56,607 bases of DNA, taken from NCBI GenBank assembly GCA_023228645.1, contig JALOAT010000023.1, positions 1-56,607 on the forward strand. Direction: 5' to 3'. The position numbers and the translations under genes are program-made. Below are positions 22,320 through 33,763 of this stretch, piece after piece (positions within the stretch are counted from its first letter, which is position 1; each line of letters begins with the position of its first letter). The notes below the pieces were generated by a model that was not told the DNA's origin, ran no database searches, and saw only the letters and a program-made list of their open reading frames with translations. Source of the DNA: Gammaproteobacteria bacterium. GTDB lineage: Bacteria; Pseudomonadota; Gammaproteobacteria; Thiohalomonadales; Thiohalomonadaceae.

Positions 22320-24232
22320 GGCGCCACCCGCCCTTCGGCGCCGCTGAGACGGCGTGCCGAGGCGACCGCGGGCGCCGGTTCGCTGGCCATCCAACGCCAC
22401 AGGCGCGCCAGTCCGTCATTGACAGACATGTGGGGCTGCCAGCCGGTAGCGTCGGTGAAACGGCGGATGTCGGATACGTACCAGCGCTGATCGCTGGCAC
22501 GCCAGTCCTCGAAGCTGATGACCGGGGCGCGCCCGGTCATGTCGGTGAGCCGATCGACCAGTTGCAGCAGCGACAGGGTGTTTTCCGGGCCACCGCCGAT
22601 GTTGAAGGCCTGGCCCTTGAGGGTGTCGATGTGGGCGATGGCGAGGCGCATGGCCTCCAGCAGATCATCCACGAACAGCACATCGCGAACCTGGTGCCCG
22701 TCGCCGTAGATGGTGATGGGTTCTCCGGAGGACGCGCGACGTACGAAGTGCGCCACCCAGCCCTGATCTTCGTTGCCGAACTGGTGCGGGCCGTAGATGC
22801 AGCTCATGCGCAGGACCACGGCGCGCAGACCGAAGGTACGGGCGTAATCGAGCACGTATTGATCCGCCGCGCCCTTGGAACAGCCATAGGGGCTGCAGAA
22901 CGACAAAGGGCGCGACTCGTCCACGCCATGGCGGGCGAGCGCGGCGTCCGTGGGTGCATAACGGCAACCGTCGTGCGCGAATCGGACGCCGTCGAGACCG
23001 CCGTACACCTTGTTGGTGGAGGTGAACAGCAATGGCGGCGGGGCCGGATGGCGGCGCAGGGCCTCGAGCAGGTTGAGGGTGCCGCGGCCGTTCACGTCGA
23101 AGTCGTGCAGCGGGTCGACCAGGCTGGTGGTCACCGCCACCTGTGCGGCGAAGTGATAGATCGCCTCGGCGTCCATGGTCGCCGCGCTCACCGCATCCGT
23201 GTCGCGCATGTCCGCCAGCACGAATTCGACGTGCTCGCCGAAGCGTCCGGTCAACCATTTCAAATTCGCTTCCGTACCGCCTCGCTGGAGATTGTCCAGG
23301 ATGCGCACACGCTTGCCTTCCGTGAGGAGCCGCGCAGCCAGGTTGGTGCCGATGAAACCGGCGCCGCCGGTGATGACGCTCACGCCGCGGCCGTTACGGC
23401 GAACGCCCTGGGCGGCGGTGTGGGACAGTTCACGCACCGCGGCCGGTCCGCCCGTGCGGAGCAGGCGGCCCAGCAGGCGCGCCGGATCACTGGCCTCCGC
23501 GCCGGCCCAGTAGACACGTTGCACCGGCGCATCGAGGGCCTCGATGAAGGCCAGCAATCGGCCCCGTTCGTCGTGCTCGGGGCCGGCATAGTACGTTTCG
23601 GTGAGCCACAGCTCGGCGCGGCTGCCGTGCCGGGCGAGCAGTGCGCGCACCTGATCGATCCTGCGCGGCCAGAAATGCCCGCCCAGCTCAGCCGCGGAGG
23701 CGACGGCGCGCAGGCCGATGGCATCCACCTCGCGCAACAGGCCGCGTGCGCCGAGCAGTTCCAGCCAGCCGTCGTGGTGGGGCGAGGCGCCGGCGATGAG
23801 CACGCGTTTGCCGCGGTCGCGCACGCGGCTTATGGCCTGCGCCAGCGCCTCGCTGAACGCGGCACCCGCCGGGTCGAGGCGTGGATCGCGTTGTGCGGGG
23901 CCCGGCGAGGCTGACAGTTCCACCGCGGAGATATACGGCGAGAACAGGTTCATCACCTCCTCGACGAAGCCCACGTAACGCTCCGCATCCGAGGCCATCG
24001 CCGCCTCCACAGGACCTTCCAGGCAGGCCAGCACTTCGGCGCGCCCGGCAAGCGCCGCGAACAACCACTCGAACCAGGCGCGCCCGTGGCCGCTGTCGAG
24101 GTCCGCTCTCGCCAGGGTGATGCGCACGCGACGGACGCCCAGTTGCTCCAAATATCCGACGAACTCTTCAGCGCATGCATAATCGCCTGGCTTGAAGCGT
24201 CCGGCGATGCCGTAGGTTTCGTTGAAGATCAT
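22316..24232 (-). CDS. Fusion of a glycosidase-like domain and an NAD-dependent NDP-sugar epimerase
   Basis: A 638-residue two-part protein. Residues 1-280 look like a clan A TIM-barrel glycosidase: MIFNETYGIAGRFKP at the start, repeating strand-loop units and a possible catalytic Glu in ELWLTETYYAG (207-217). At the expected acid/base site the usual Asn-Glu is absent (ISAVELSASPGPA, 101-113). Residues 284-638 are an extended SDR with ITGGAGFIG (287-295), ILDNLQRGGTEANLKWL (311-327) as in CDP-paratose 2-epimerases, and the catalytic Tyr449/Lys453 in SPYGCSKGAADQ. The start at 24232 gives an ATGA overlap with the upstream epimerase; a longer open frame is rejected because it lies inside that gene. 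It probably makes or edits an NDP-sugar for the neighbouring transferases. Confidence 0.85.
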   Translation of the reverse strand: MIFNETYGIAGRFKPGDYACAEEFVGYLEQLGVRRVRITLARADLDSGHGRAWFEWLFAALAGRAEVLACLEGPVEAAMASDAERYVGFVEEVMNLFSPYISAVELSASPGPAQRDPRLDPAGAAFSEALAQAISRVRDRGKRVLIAGASPHHDGWLELLGARGLLREVDAIGLRAVASAAELGGHFWPRRIDQVRALLARHGSRAELWLTETYYAGPEHDERGRLLAFIEALDAPVQRVYWAGAEASDPARLLGRLLRTGGPAAVRELSHTAAQGVRRNGRGVSVITGGAGFIGTNLAARLLTEGKRVRILDNLQRGGTEANLKWLTGRFGEHVEFVLADMRDTDAVSAATMDAEAIYHFAAQVAVTTSLVDPLHDFDVNGRGTLNLLEALRRHPAPPPLLFTSTNKVYGGLDGVRFAHDGCRYAPTDAALARHGVDESRPLSFCSPYGCSKGAADQYVLDYARTFGLRAVVLRMSCIYGPHQFGNEDQGWVAHFVRRASSGEPITIYGDGHQVRDVLFVDDLLEAMRLAIAHIDTLKGQAFNIGGGPENTLSLLQLVDRLTDMTGRAPVISFEDWRASDQRWYVSDIRRFTDATGWQPHMSVNDGLARLWRWMASEPAPAVASARRLSGAEGRVAP

Positions 24233-25344
24233 GCCGACAGGCCTCGTAGACGCAGTTCCTCGGCAGCCTCGGGCACGCGATCTTCGGCGGGTTGGGTCGC
24301 CAGCCACTCGGCCAGGCGACTCACGCCGTCTTCCAGGCGCACCTGCGCGGTGAAGCCCAGCCGCTGCCGGGCCTTGCTGGTATCGGCGAAGCAATGGCGG
24401 ATGTCGCCGCTGCGAAACCGCCCGGTGATCTCGGGGGCGATGTCACGGCCCAGCGCCACGGCCACGCGCTCGGCGATGGCGCGCACGCTGATGGAGTCGC
24501 CGCTGCCGATGTTGAAGGCCTCGCCCACGGCGGCGGGGTGTTCCAGCGCGAGCAGACAGGCCTCGGCCACGTCGTGCACGCTGACGAAATCGCGGCGCTG
24601 TTCACCGTCCTCGAATACCAGGGGCGCGCGGTCGTTGAGCAGGCGCGAGGCGAAAATGGCGAGCACGCCGGTGTACGGGTTGGACAACGCCTGGCGCTCA
24701 CCATAGACGTTGAAGAAGCGCAGGGCGGTGGTCGGTATACCGTAAGCACGCCCGAGCACCAGCGCCATCACCTCCTGATCGAATTTGGAAAGTGCATACA
24801 CCGAGGACAGTACCGGCGCCTTGTCCTCGGGCGTGGGCACCGGCATCAACGGCAGGTCGTCGGGCCCCAGCGGCTCCCAGCGACCGGCGCGCAGTTGCGC
24901 GTCGGCGCGGCAGGCGCGATCGGTAAAGCTGCCATCCGTGCAGCGATAGCGTCCCTCGCCGTAGATGCTCATGCTCGATGCGACCACCAGTCGTTCCATC
25001 GGGTGGGCCATGAGGGCTTCCATGAGCACGGCGGTGCCGCGGGTGTTGTGATCGATGTAGTCGTCCACCCGGTACATGCTTTGGCCGACGCCCACCCGCG
25101 CGGCGAAATGGAACACCGCATCGATGCCGTCGAGCGCATCGCGTACCGCGCGGGCGTCACGCACGTCGCCGACCTGCAGGTCGATTTCGGGATGGAGATA
25201 GTCCGGACGGACCGCGTCCGGGCCATGTACCTGCGGGAGCAGTGCGTCCAGCACGCGCACGCGGTAGCCGCGGGCCAGCAGGCGATCGGCCACATGGGAA
25301 CCGATGAAGCCGGCACCGCCCGTAATGAGAACGTGAGAGGGCAT
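24229..25344 (-). CDS. NAD-dependent NDP-sugar epimerase/dehydratase (extended SDR)
   Basis: A 371-residue extended short-chain dehydrogenase. NAD-binding ITGGAGFIGSHVADRL (7-22), the strand-end DVRDARAVRDAL (60-71), and catalytic Tyr183/Lys187 in SSVYALSKFDQE are all present; the Ser/Thr partner lies in VVASSMSIYGEG. An insertion of about 45 residues with cysteines (CTDGSFTDRACRADAQ) between these motifs is typical of a subgroup annotated as dTDP-L-rhamnose 4-epimerase or related enzymes. It is the first gene of the run 25344 to 18619 and overlaps the fusion gene as ATGA. It probably interconverts a deoxy- or hexose NDP-sugar; the exact sugar is not determinable here. Confidence 0.88.
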   Translation of the reverse strand: MPSHVLITGGAGFIGSHVADRLLARGYRVRVLDALLPQVHGPDAVRPDYLHPEIDLQVGDVRDARAVRDALDGIDAVFHFAARVGVGQSMYRVDDYIDHNTRGTAVLMEALMAHPMERLVVASSMSIYGEGRYRCTDGSFTDRACRADAQLRAGRWEPLGPDDLPLMPVPTPEDKAPVLSSVYALSKFDQEVMALVLGRAYGIPTTALRFFNVYGERQALSNPYTGVLAIFASRLLNDRAPLVFEDGEQRRDFVSVHDVAEACLLALEHPAAVGEAFNIGSGDSISVRAIAERVAVALGRDIAPEITGRFRSGDIRHCFADTSKARQRLGFTAQVRLEDGVSRLAEWLATQPAEDRVPEAAEELRLRGLSA

Positions 25345-25484
25345 GGAATCCTTTCGTCAAACCCGTCGAGCGTGCAATGAACTTTAGTTTCAGATTGTTG
25401 ATTTTCCATGGGCAAAAGCCTGCGCCGGGTGCATGCCTATACTTCGCTTATGGTTTTGGCGTGCTGCATCGAGAGGGGCGCACC

Positions 25485-26246
25485 ATGCTGGACGTCATCG
25501 AAGAAGGGGACGTGTATTTCCTCTATCGCCCGCGCGTGGTGGGTGCCGATGAACGGGCGCAGCCGAGCGGTGTGGACGATATCCAGCGCTTCTTCATGGT
25601 CTTGAGCCCGCGCGGCAAGCGCCCGTATCGCTTGATCGTGCTGGGCAGGAAACGCCTGCCGGAGGTGACGCGCGGCGGCGGTAAATACTGGGCCTTCGTG
25701 GATCGCGTGGAGCGCGATCCCGTGCAGTTGCGTGCGGAACTGGAAGGCGGCGAATACGACACCAGGACCCGCAGCACACGTAAAGTGCCGCCGGCGCGTG
25801 CGGCGGGGGAAGGCGTGTACGGCATCGTGCGGCACGATGGCCATACGCATTTCGCTTATGTTTTGGAACTGCCGAAGCGGCCGGGCGAGGTGCAGGGCGA
25901 TTTGAACATCGAGCCGCAGGCCAGCTATGTCATCAGCGTAAAGAATCCGGCCAAGTCTTCACCCCGCCGCACAGGCCTGCGTCCGTCACAGAAGGCCACG
26001 CTTCCCAAGTCGCTGCGGGCCCGCTTCCGCGGCCGGCGTTTCGCCGATCCGGACCCGCCCGAACTGCTCGACCATGCGGGCACCGAGTTGCTGCTCATTG
26101 CTGCCACGGAAGACGTGAAGCGGGAACTCGGCGTGGATTTCGGAGCCGAAAATGAGACCGCGGCCGGTGCGGAGATCTTCACCGACCTGCAACTGCGCAA
26201 GAGCAGGAATCCGGTCCAGCCGTTGTTCGAGGGGCGCTGGGTGTAA
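25485..26246 (+). CDS. Uncharacterised soluble protein paired with a DUF202 gene
   Basis: A 253-residue protein that I do not recognise. The start at 25485 is chosen because it has a GAGAGGGG site and begins a natural fold (MLDVIEEGDVYFLYRPRV); an upstream ATG at 25377 would add 36 low-quality residues. The N-terminal half (1-150) looks like an all-beta domain (RPYRLIVLGRKRLPEV, YWAFVDRVERD, VYGIVRHDGHTHFAYVLELP). The middle is basic (SSPRRTGLRPSQKATLPKSL), and the C-terminus (DPPELLDHAGTELLLIAATE) is amphipathic. No signal peptide or membrane helix is seen. It lies 27 bases before the DUF202 gene, so the two are probably cotranscribed. It is divergent from the glycan operon. Confidence 0.75.
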   Translation: MLDVIEEGDVYFLYRPRVVGADERAQPSGVDDIQRFFMVLSPRGKRPYRLIVLGRKRLPEVTRGGGKYWAFVDRVERDPVQLRAELEGGEYDTRTRSTRKVPPARAAGEGVYGIVRHDGHTHFAYVLELPKRPGEVQGDLNIEPQASYVISVKNPAKSSPRRTGLRPSQKATLPKSLRARFRGRRFADPDPPELLDHAGTELLLIAATEDVKRELGVDFGAENETAAGAEIFTDLQLRKSRNPVQPLFEGRWV

Positions 26247-26273
26247 TCGCCGCGTAAACAACAGGACGGGGCG

Positions 26274-26681
26274 ATGGAATTCAGGGATGAAGCGGTGAAA
26301 AACGTCAACCAACTGGCCGAAGAGCGCACCGAACTGGCCGTGACACGCACCATCATGGCGGCGGACCGCTCTCTCATGGCCTGGGTGCGCACCGCATTGG
26401 CGATGATCGGCGGGGGCATCACCTTCTACAAGCTGCTCCAGGGTTTGCAGCGAAGCGACCCGTACCGTGACCACTTGTCCCAGGCCGAGGGGATAGGGCT
26501 GTTCCTGAGTGGGCTCGCGGTGTTGTCCATGGTGATGGGCATCACCGAATACTGGTCGACGCTACGCGAGATGCGGGGCTTTCGGCTCGTGCCGCTGTTG
26601 CGGCCGGTGTTCGCCATCGCCCTGATCATGGGGCTGACCGGGGTGCTGGTGTTCATAGGTATCCTCTACCAGCTCATCTGA
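26274..26681 (+). CDS. DUF202 (YidH-like) inner-membrane protein
   Basis: A 135-residue membrane protein of the DUF202/YidH family. The diagnostic segment ELAVTRTIMAADRSLMAWVR with the following TALAMIGGGITFYKLL is near the N-terminus. Three hydrophobic helices follow (about 45-62, 78-98 and 108-132). Family function is not established. It directly follows the uncharacterised gene at 25485, and the pairing may be a functional hint. A small GCGGGA/TCCCGC hairpin lies in the 99-base gap before dnaE, without a clear T-run. Confidence 0.88.
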   Translation: MEFRDEAVKNVNQLAEERTELAVTRTIMAADRSLMAWVRTALAMIGGGITFYKLLQGLQRSDPYRDHLSQAEGIGLFLSGLAVLSMVMGITEYWSTLREMRGFRLVPLLRPVFAIALIMGLTGVLVFIGILYQLI

Positions 26682-26780
26682 GGCCTGGGAATTCCAGAGT
26701 CCTGCGCGCGGGATTTTCCCGCCGTACGATGGGCTGTCAAGACTTGTTCGCGACGTCCCCCTTGGGTAACGTCGCGCCCC

Positions 26781-30254
<3,474 letters not shown>

Positions 30255-30346
30255 AGAAAAGGCATTAACACGGGGAACACGGGGAACACGGGGAACACGG
30301 GGTAAAACATGGCGGCTCCTCACGTGCCCCTCACCTGCGGCGCCTT

Positions 30347-30414
30347 GTCACCCCGGCGAAAGCCGGTCCATCTTGGCGGGATTGAAGATGGATTCCGGCT
30401 TGCGCCGGAATGAC
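30347..30414. repeat. Dispersed inverted repeat, family B
   Basis: GTCACCCCGGCGAAAGCCGG (30347-30366) is inverted at 30395-30414 as CCGGCTTGCGCCGGAATGAC. Same structure and size as the copy at 192-260. Confidence 0.8.
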
Positions 30415-30437
30415 GAATTCTGCTGCCGGTTGCGTAG

Positions 30438-30508
30438 GTCACGTTGCGCAGCTACGTGACATGCTTCAGGCTGCGGCTTGTCACGTAGGGCTGGCGCGCC
30501 AACGAGAC
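30438..30508. repeat. Dispersed inverted repeat, family A (two-hairpin form)
   Basis: A compact hairpin GTCACGT ... ACGTGAC (30438-30460) is followed 19 bases on by a longer inverted partner starting GTCACGTAGGGCTGGC and ending CCAACGAGAC (30480-30508). In the copy at 13303-13373 the long and short hairpins occur in the opposite order. Confidence 0.75.
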
Positions 30509-30558
30509 CTACAGCTAATTACCCCGTGTTCTCCCGTGTTAGCGCTTTTCTCTTAAAT

Positions 30559-31170
30559 TCACCCCTCCGCCAGCGGCACAATCCAGATGCGCCGGAAGGC
30601 CACGGGCGAGCCGTGGTCCTGGAGCAGCAGGGGGCCGGGGGCGAGCAGGTCTTCGTCGAGTGCGCCCGGGGTGGGGGCGGGCAGGGCGAGGTTGTTGTGG
30701 ATGACCAGTCCGTTCAAGAAAACCGTGATGCGTGCGGCGTCGTTCCCTTGGGCCGTTTCGCGCGGTGCGCGGAACACCACCTCGAAGGTCTGCCAGGTGG
30801 AAGGCGCTTTGGCGGCGTTCACCAACGGCGCGGCAACGCTGTACACGGCCCCGCAATCGCGGGGGCCCGGTTTCTTGACACCCCAAGAGTCGAGGATCTG
30901 CAGCTCGTAGCGGCCTTGCAGGTACACGCCGCTGTTCGCTTTATCCTGGCCTTTGGCACGCGGCATGTCGGGACAGCGGAATTCCAGGTGCAGGAAGGCA
31001 TCGCGGAATGTGGCGCGGGTCATGATGTCACCCGTGCCAGGCAATACCTCGAGGAAGCCGCCTTCCACTTTCCACTGTGGCGGGCCACCGTTCCGGGATT
31101 CCCAGTCGGCCGCGGCCTTGCCCGCGAAAAGCACCCTGGCATTGGGGGGAGGAGTGGTACGCGTCTCCAC
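30559..31170 (-). CDS. DUF1080 (3-keto-disaccharide hydrolase-like) protein
   Basis: A 203-residue concanavalin-like jelly-roll domain of the DUF1080 family. Characteristic stretches: RVLFAGKAAADWESRNGGPP near the start, DIMTRATFRDAFLHLEFRCP, NSGVYLQGRYELQILDSWG, WQTFEVVFRAP and ITVFLNGLVIHNNLAL. The NSGVYLQGRYE(V/L)QILDS core is highly diagnostic. Some members hydrolyse 3-keto-glycosides. No signal peptide is seen with this start, although most relatives are exported, so either the start is further upstream or this one is cytoplasmic. It interrupts the usual dnaE-accA adjacency and is oriented against both neighbours, which suggests a later insertion. Confidence 0.85.
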   Translation of the reverse strand: METRTTPPPNARVLFAGKAAADWESRNGGPPQWKVEGGFLEVLPGTGDIMTRATFRDAFLHLEFRCPDMPRAKGQDKANSGVYLQGRYELQILDSWGVKKPGPRDCGAVYSVAAPLVNAAKAPSTWQTFEVVFRAPRETAQGNDAARITVFLNGLVIHNNLALPAPTPGALDEDLLAPGPLLLQDHGSPVAFRRIWIVPLAEG

Positions 31171-31244
31171 GAAAATCCCTGTGATCGGCCGTTTCTGTCC
31201 CTTACCTTAGAACCGCCCGGGGGGGGCGCAAGGGGCCGCTCCGG

Positions 31245-31273
31245 TATACAGGCGAGGGCGCTGATAGTAGAAT
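31245..31273 (+). promoter_or_regulatory. Putative sigma70 promoter of accA
   Basis: TATACA (31245-31250), a 17-base spacer and TAGAAT (31268-31273) give a reasonable -35/-10 pair, with transcription expected near 31280, about 50 bases before the accA start. Predicted from sequence only. Confidence 0.45.
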
Positions 31274-31330
31274 CCCGGCCCACGCATGGGCGGTTTCCGC
31301 CGCATTCCGCCAAAAAAACACAACCAGATC

Positions 31331-32290
31331 ATGAACCTGAATTTTCTCGATTTCGAGCAGCCGATCGCCGAGCTGGAAGCCAAGATCGAAGAGTTGCGCT
31401 ATGTGGGCGACGACAACGAGATCAACATCAGCGAGGAGATCGCCCGCCTCGAAGGCAAGAGCCGCGCGCTCACCGAAAGCATCTTCGCCAATCTCAAGCC
31501 CTGGCAGATCGCCCAGCTCGCGCGCCATCCGCAGCGCCCGTACACGCTCGACTACATCCAGCACCTGTTCACGGATTTCGAAGAGCTGCACGGCGATCGT
31601 GCCTTCGCCGACGACCCTTCCATCGTGGGCGGTATCGCGCGCCTCGACGGCAGGCCGGTGATGATCATCGGCCAGCAGAAGGGCCGCGATACCAAGCAGA
31701 AGATCTACCGCAATTTCGGCATGCCGCGCCCCGAGGGTTATCGCAAGGCCATGCGCCTCATGCACATGGCAGAGCGCTTCCGGCTGCCCATCGTCACTTT
31801 CATCGATACCCCGGGCGCCTATCCGGGCGTCGGTGCGGAGGAGCGTGGCCAGAGCGAGGCCATCGCACGCAACCTGTTCGTGATGGCGCGGCTCAAGACG
31901 CCCATCGTGTGCACGGTGATTGGCGAGGGCGGCTCCGGCGGCGCCTTGGCCATCGGCGTGGGCGACCGGGTGATGATGCTGCAGTACAGCACCTATTCGG
32001 TGATCTCCCCGGAAGGCTGTGCCTCCATCCTGTGGAAGAGCGCCGACAAGGCGCCGGAAGCGGCCGAATCCCTGGGCATCACTTCCGGCCGCTTGAAGGA
32101 ACTCGGTCTCATCGATCGCGTCATCGCCGAGCCGCTGGGCGGTGCCCACCGCGAGCCTGGCGCTGCGGCGCGCAATGTGAAGGACGCGCTCCTGGAGAGC
32201 CTGGACCTGCTCGGCGCCACGCCCATCGACAAACTGGTGGAGCAGCGCTATCGCCGCATCATGGGCTACGGTAACTTCACCGAGGCCTGA
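31331..32290 (+). CDS. accA: Acetyl-CoA carboxylase carboxyltransferase alpha subunit
   Basis: A 319-residue protein, identical in length to E. coli AccA. With AccD it transfers CO2 from biotin carrier protein to acetyl-CoA, the first step of fatty-acid synthesis. Recognisable blocks: MNLNFLDFEQPIAELEAKIE at the N-terminus, RPYTLDYIQHLFTDFEELHG, the oxyanion/CoA segment FIDTPGAYPGVGAEERGQSE and VIGEGGSGGALAIGVGD. The ATG at 31331 is used because it aligns with the family start; an in-frame ATG at 31286 would add 15 atypical residues. No Shine-Dalgarno sequence is obvious. tilS follows 34 bases later. Confidence 0.97.
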   Translation: MNLNFLDFEQPIAELEAKIEELRYVGDDNEINISEEIARLEGKSRALTESIFANLKPWQIAQLARHPQRPYTLDYIQHLFTDFEELHGDRAFADDPSIVGGIARLDGRPVMIIGQQKGRDTKQKIYRNFGMPRPEGYRKAMRLMHMAERFRLPIVTFIDTPGAYPGVGAEERGQSEAIARNLFVMARLKTPIVCTVIGEGGSGGALAIGVGDRVMMLQYSTYSVISPEGCASILWKSADKAPEAAESLGITSGRLKELGLIDRVIAEPLGGAHREPGAAARNVKDALLESLDLLGATPIDKLVEQRYRRIMGYGNFTEA

Positions 32291-32324
32291 TGCGGGTGGC
32301 CGCGGCCAACCCGCGGATCCCGCC

Positions 32325-33686
32325 ATGGACTTCGAACCTCCATTATTGCTCCCCCTGTTGCGCCGGCTGCCGCCGGCGCGACGTTATCTGGTTGCCTTCA
32401 GCGGCGGCTGCGATTCCACCGTTCTGCTCCATGCCCTGCGGGTCTTGCACGTGGAGCTTTCCGTGCCCTTGCTGGCGCTGCACGTGGACCATGGGCTACA
32501 GACACCCTCGGCCCGCTGGGCGGAGCACTGCGCCCGGCAGTGCGCACACTGGCAGGTGCCCTGCGAATGCCGGCGTGTGGATGCCCGGGCAAACCCTGGC
32601 GAAAGCCGCGAAGCGGCGGCGCGGCGGGCCCGTTATGCCGCCCTCGCCGCGGCCATGCGCCCCGGTGACATCCTGCTCACCGCCCATCACCAGGACGATC
32701 AGGCCGAGACCTTTTTGTTGCAATTGCTGCGCGGCGCGGGACCGCGCGGTCTGGCGGCCATGCCCGCCTGCGTGAGCTTTGGCGAGGGGTACCTGGCCCG
32801 GCCGCTGCTCGACTTTTCCCGACGGCAGTTGTGCGACTATGCACAGCGTCGTGGGCTGGCCTGGATCGACGACCCTAGCAATTTCGATACGGCCTTCGAT
32901 CGCAATTTTCTGCGCAATACCGTCCTGCCGCCGCTCGTGGCGCGCTGGCCGGCCGCTATGCAGGTTATCGCGCGCGCCAGCGCGCACCAGGGTGAGGCCG
33001 CCCAGTTGCTGGACGAACTGGCGGCCGCGGACCTTGGCCGACTGCAATCCGGGGATGCGCTGGACATCACCGAATTGCACGCGCTTTCGCAGGTGCGCGC
33101 CCGCAATCTGCTGCGCTACTGGATCCGCACCCTGGGGCTGCCCGTGCCGGACGCCGGAAGGGCGCAGCGCATCCTCGACGAGGTGGTGGGCGCCCGCGAG
33201 GATGCCACGCCGCGAGTGAGCTGGCGGGGCGCCGAGGCGCGCCGCTACCGCGATCGCCTGTTCGTGCTCCCGCCCCTGCCGCCGGTGCCCGCGGCAGGCT
33301 TTTCGTGGGATGGTCGTACGGCCCTGATGGTGCCCGGCCTCGGCGTGCTGGAGGCAGCTGAGGCGCCTGGCGGGCTGGACCCGGCGTGGCGCGGCGCGCG
33401 GCTCCAGGTGCGTTTCGGCGTTGCGGGCGAGCAGTGCCGTCCGGTGGGCCGCGCCCATCACCAGAGCCTGAAAAAACTCTGGCAGGAAGCGGGCGTACCG
33501 CCGTGGGAGCGCGAGCGCACGCCGCTTGTTTACGTGGACGGCGTGCTCGCTGCCGTCGGTGAGCGCTGGATCTGCGCGGAATTCGCCGCGCCGGCACAGG
33601 AAATGGGATGGATGCCGCTTTGGCGGCCGTTTGCCATTGAAACGACTTCGCAAAAAGACGACAATTTGCCGGGCCCCGCGCCTTAG
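32325..33686 (+). CDS. tilS: tRNA(Ile)-lysidine synthetase
   Basis: A 453-residue TilS. It attaches lysine to C34 of the AUA-reading tRNA(Ile), using ATP. The PP-loop motif SGGCDST sits at 26-32, with HVDHGLQTPSARWAEHCARQ and LLTAHHQDDQAETFLLQLLR completing the N-terminal ATPase. DDPSNFDTAFDRNFLRN and the C-terminal substrate domain (LKKLWQEAGVPPWER, VYVDGVLAAVGERWI) are also present. The length equals the long, E. coli-like form. It lies between accA and pyrG as in many gammaproteobacteria. Confidence 0.96.
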   Translation: MDFEPPLLLPLLRRLPPARRYLVAFSGGCDSTVLLHALRVLHVELSVPLLALHVDHGLQTPSARWAEHCARQCAHWQVPCECRRVDARANPGESREAAARRARYAALAAAMRPGDILLTAHHQDDQAETFLLQLLRGAGPRGLAAMPACVSFGEGYLARPLLDFSRRQLCDYAQRRGLAWIDDPSNFDTAFDRNFLRNTVLPPLVARWPAAMQVIARASAHQGEAAQLLDELAAADLGRLQSGDALDITELHALSQVRARNLLRYWIRTLGLPVPDAGRAQRILDEVVGAREDATPRVSWRGAEARRYRDRLFVLPPLPPVPAAGFSWDGRTALMVPGLGVLEAAEAPGGLDPAWRGARLQVRFGVAGEQCRPVGRAHHQSLKKLWQEAGVPPWERERTPLVYVDGVLAAVGERWICAEFAAPAQEMGWMPLWRPFAIETTSQKDDNLPGPAP

Positions 33687-33763
33687 CCCGGATTCGCGCC
33701 AGTCAGCAACGGCGCGGAGAAATCCCGGTTAGTCCTCCCCGTCTTTTTCCGAAGCCAGACTTG

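Larger units (their letters stand above)
30267..30541. repeat. Inverted repeat, family C, enclosing B and A elements
   Basis: The left arm is four perfect copies of AACACGGGG (30267-30302). The right arm CCCCGTGTTCTCCCGTGTTA (30522-30541) is its imperfect reverse complement. B and A elements lie inside, so three repeat families are nested. Confidence 0.8.
30255..30558. other. Composite repeat region between dnaE and the DUF1080 gene
   Basis: Two converging genes are separated by 304 bases that consist almost wholly of repeats: a C-family left arm with four tandem AACACGGGG units (30267-30302), a B element (30347-30414), a full A element (30438-30508) and the C right arm (30522-30541). No gene is seen. 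Confidence 0.8.

Noticed and set aside
24232..24394. N-terminal extension of the glycosidase-epimerase fusion
   Set aside because: The extra residues overlap the upstream epimerase gene and have no ribosome site; the ATGA junction at 24232 gives a clean start.
30267..30302. CRISPR-like array of AACACGGGG
   Set aside because: The units are contiguous 9-mers without spacers and form one arm of an inverted repeat.
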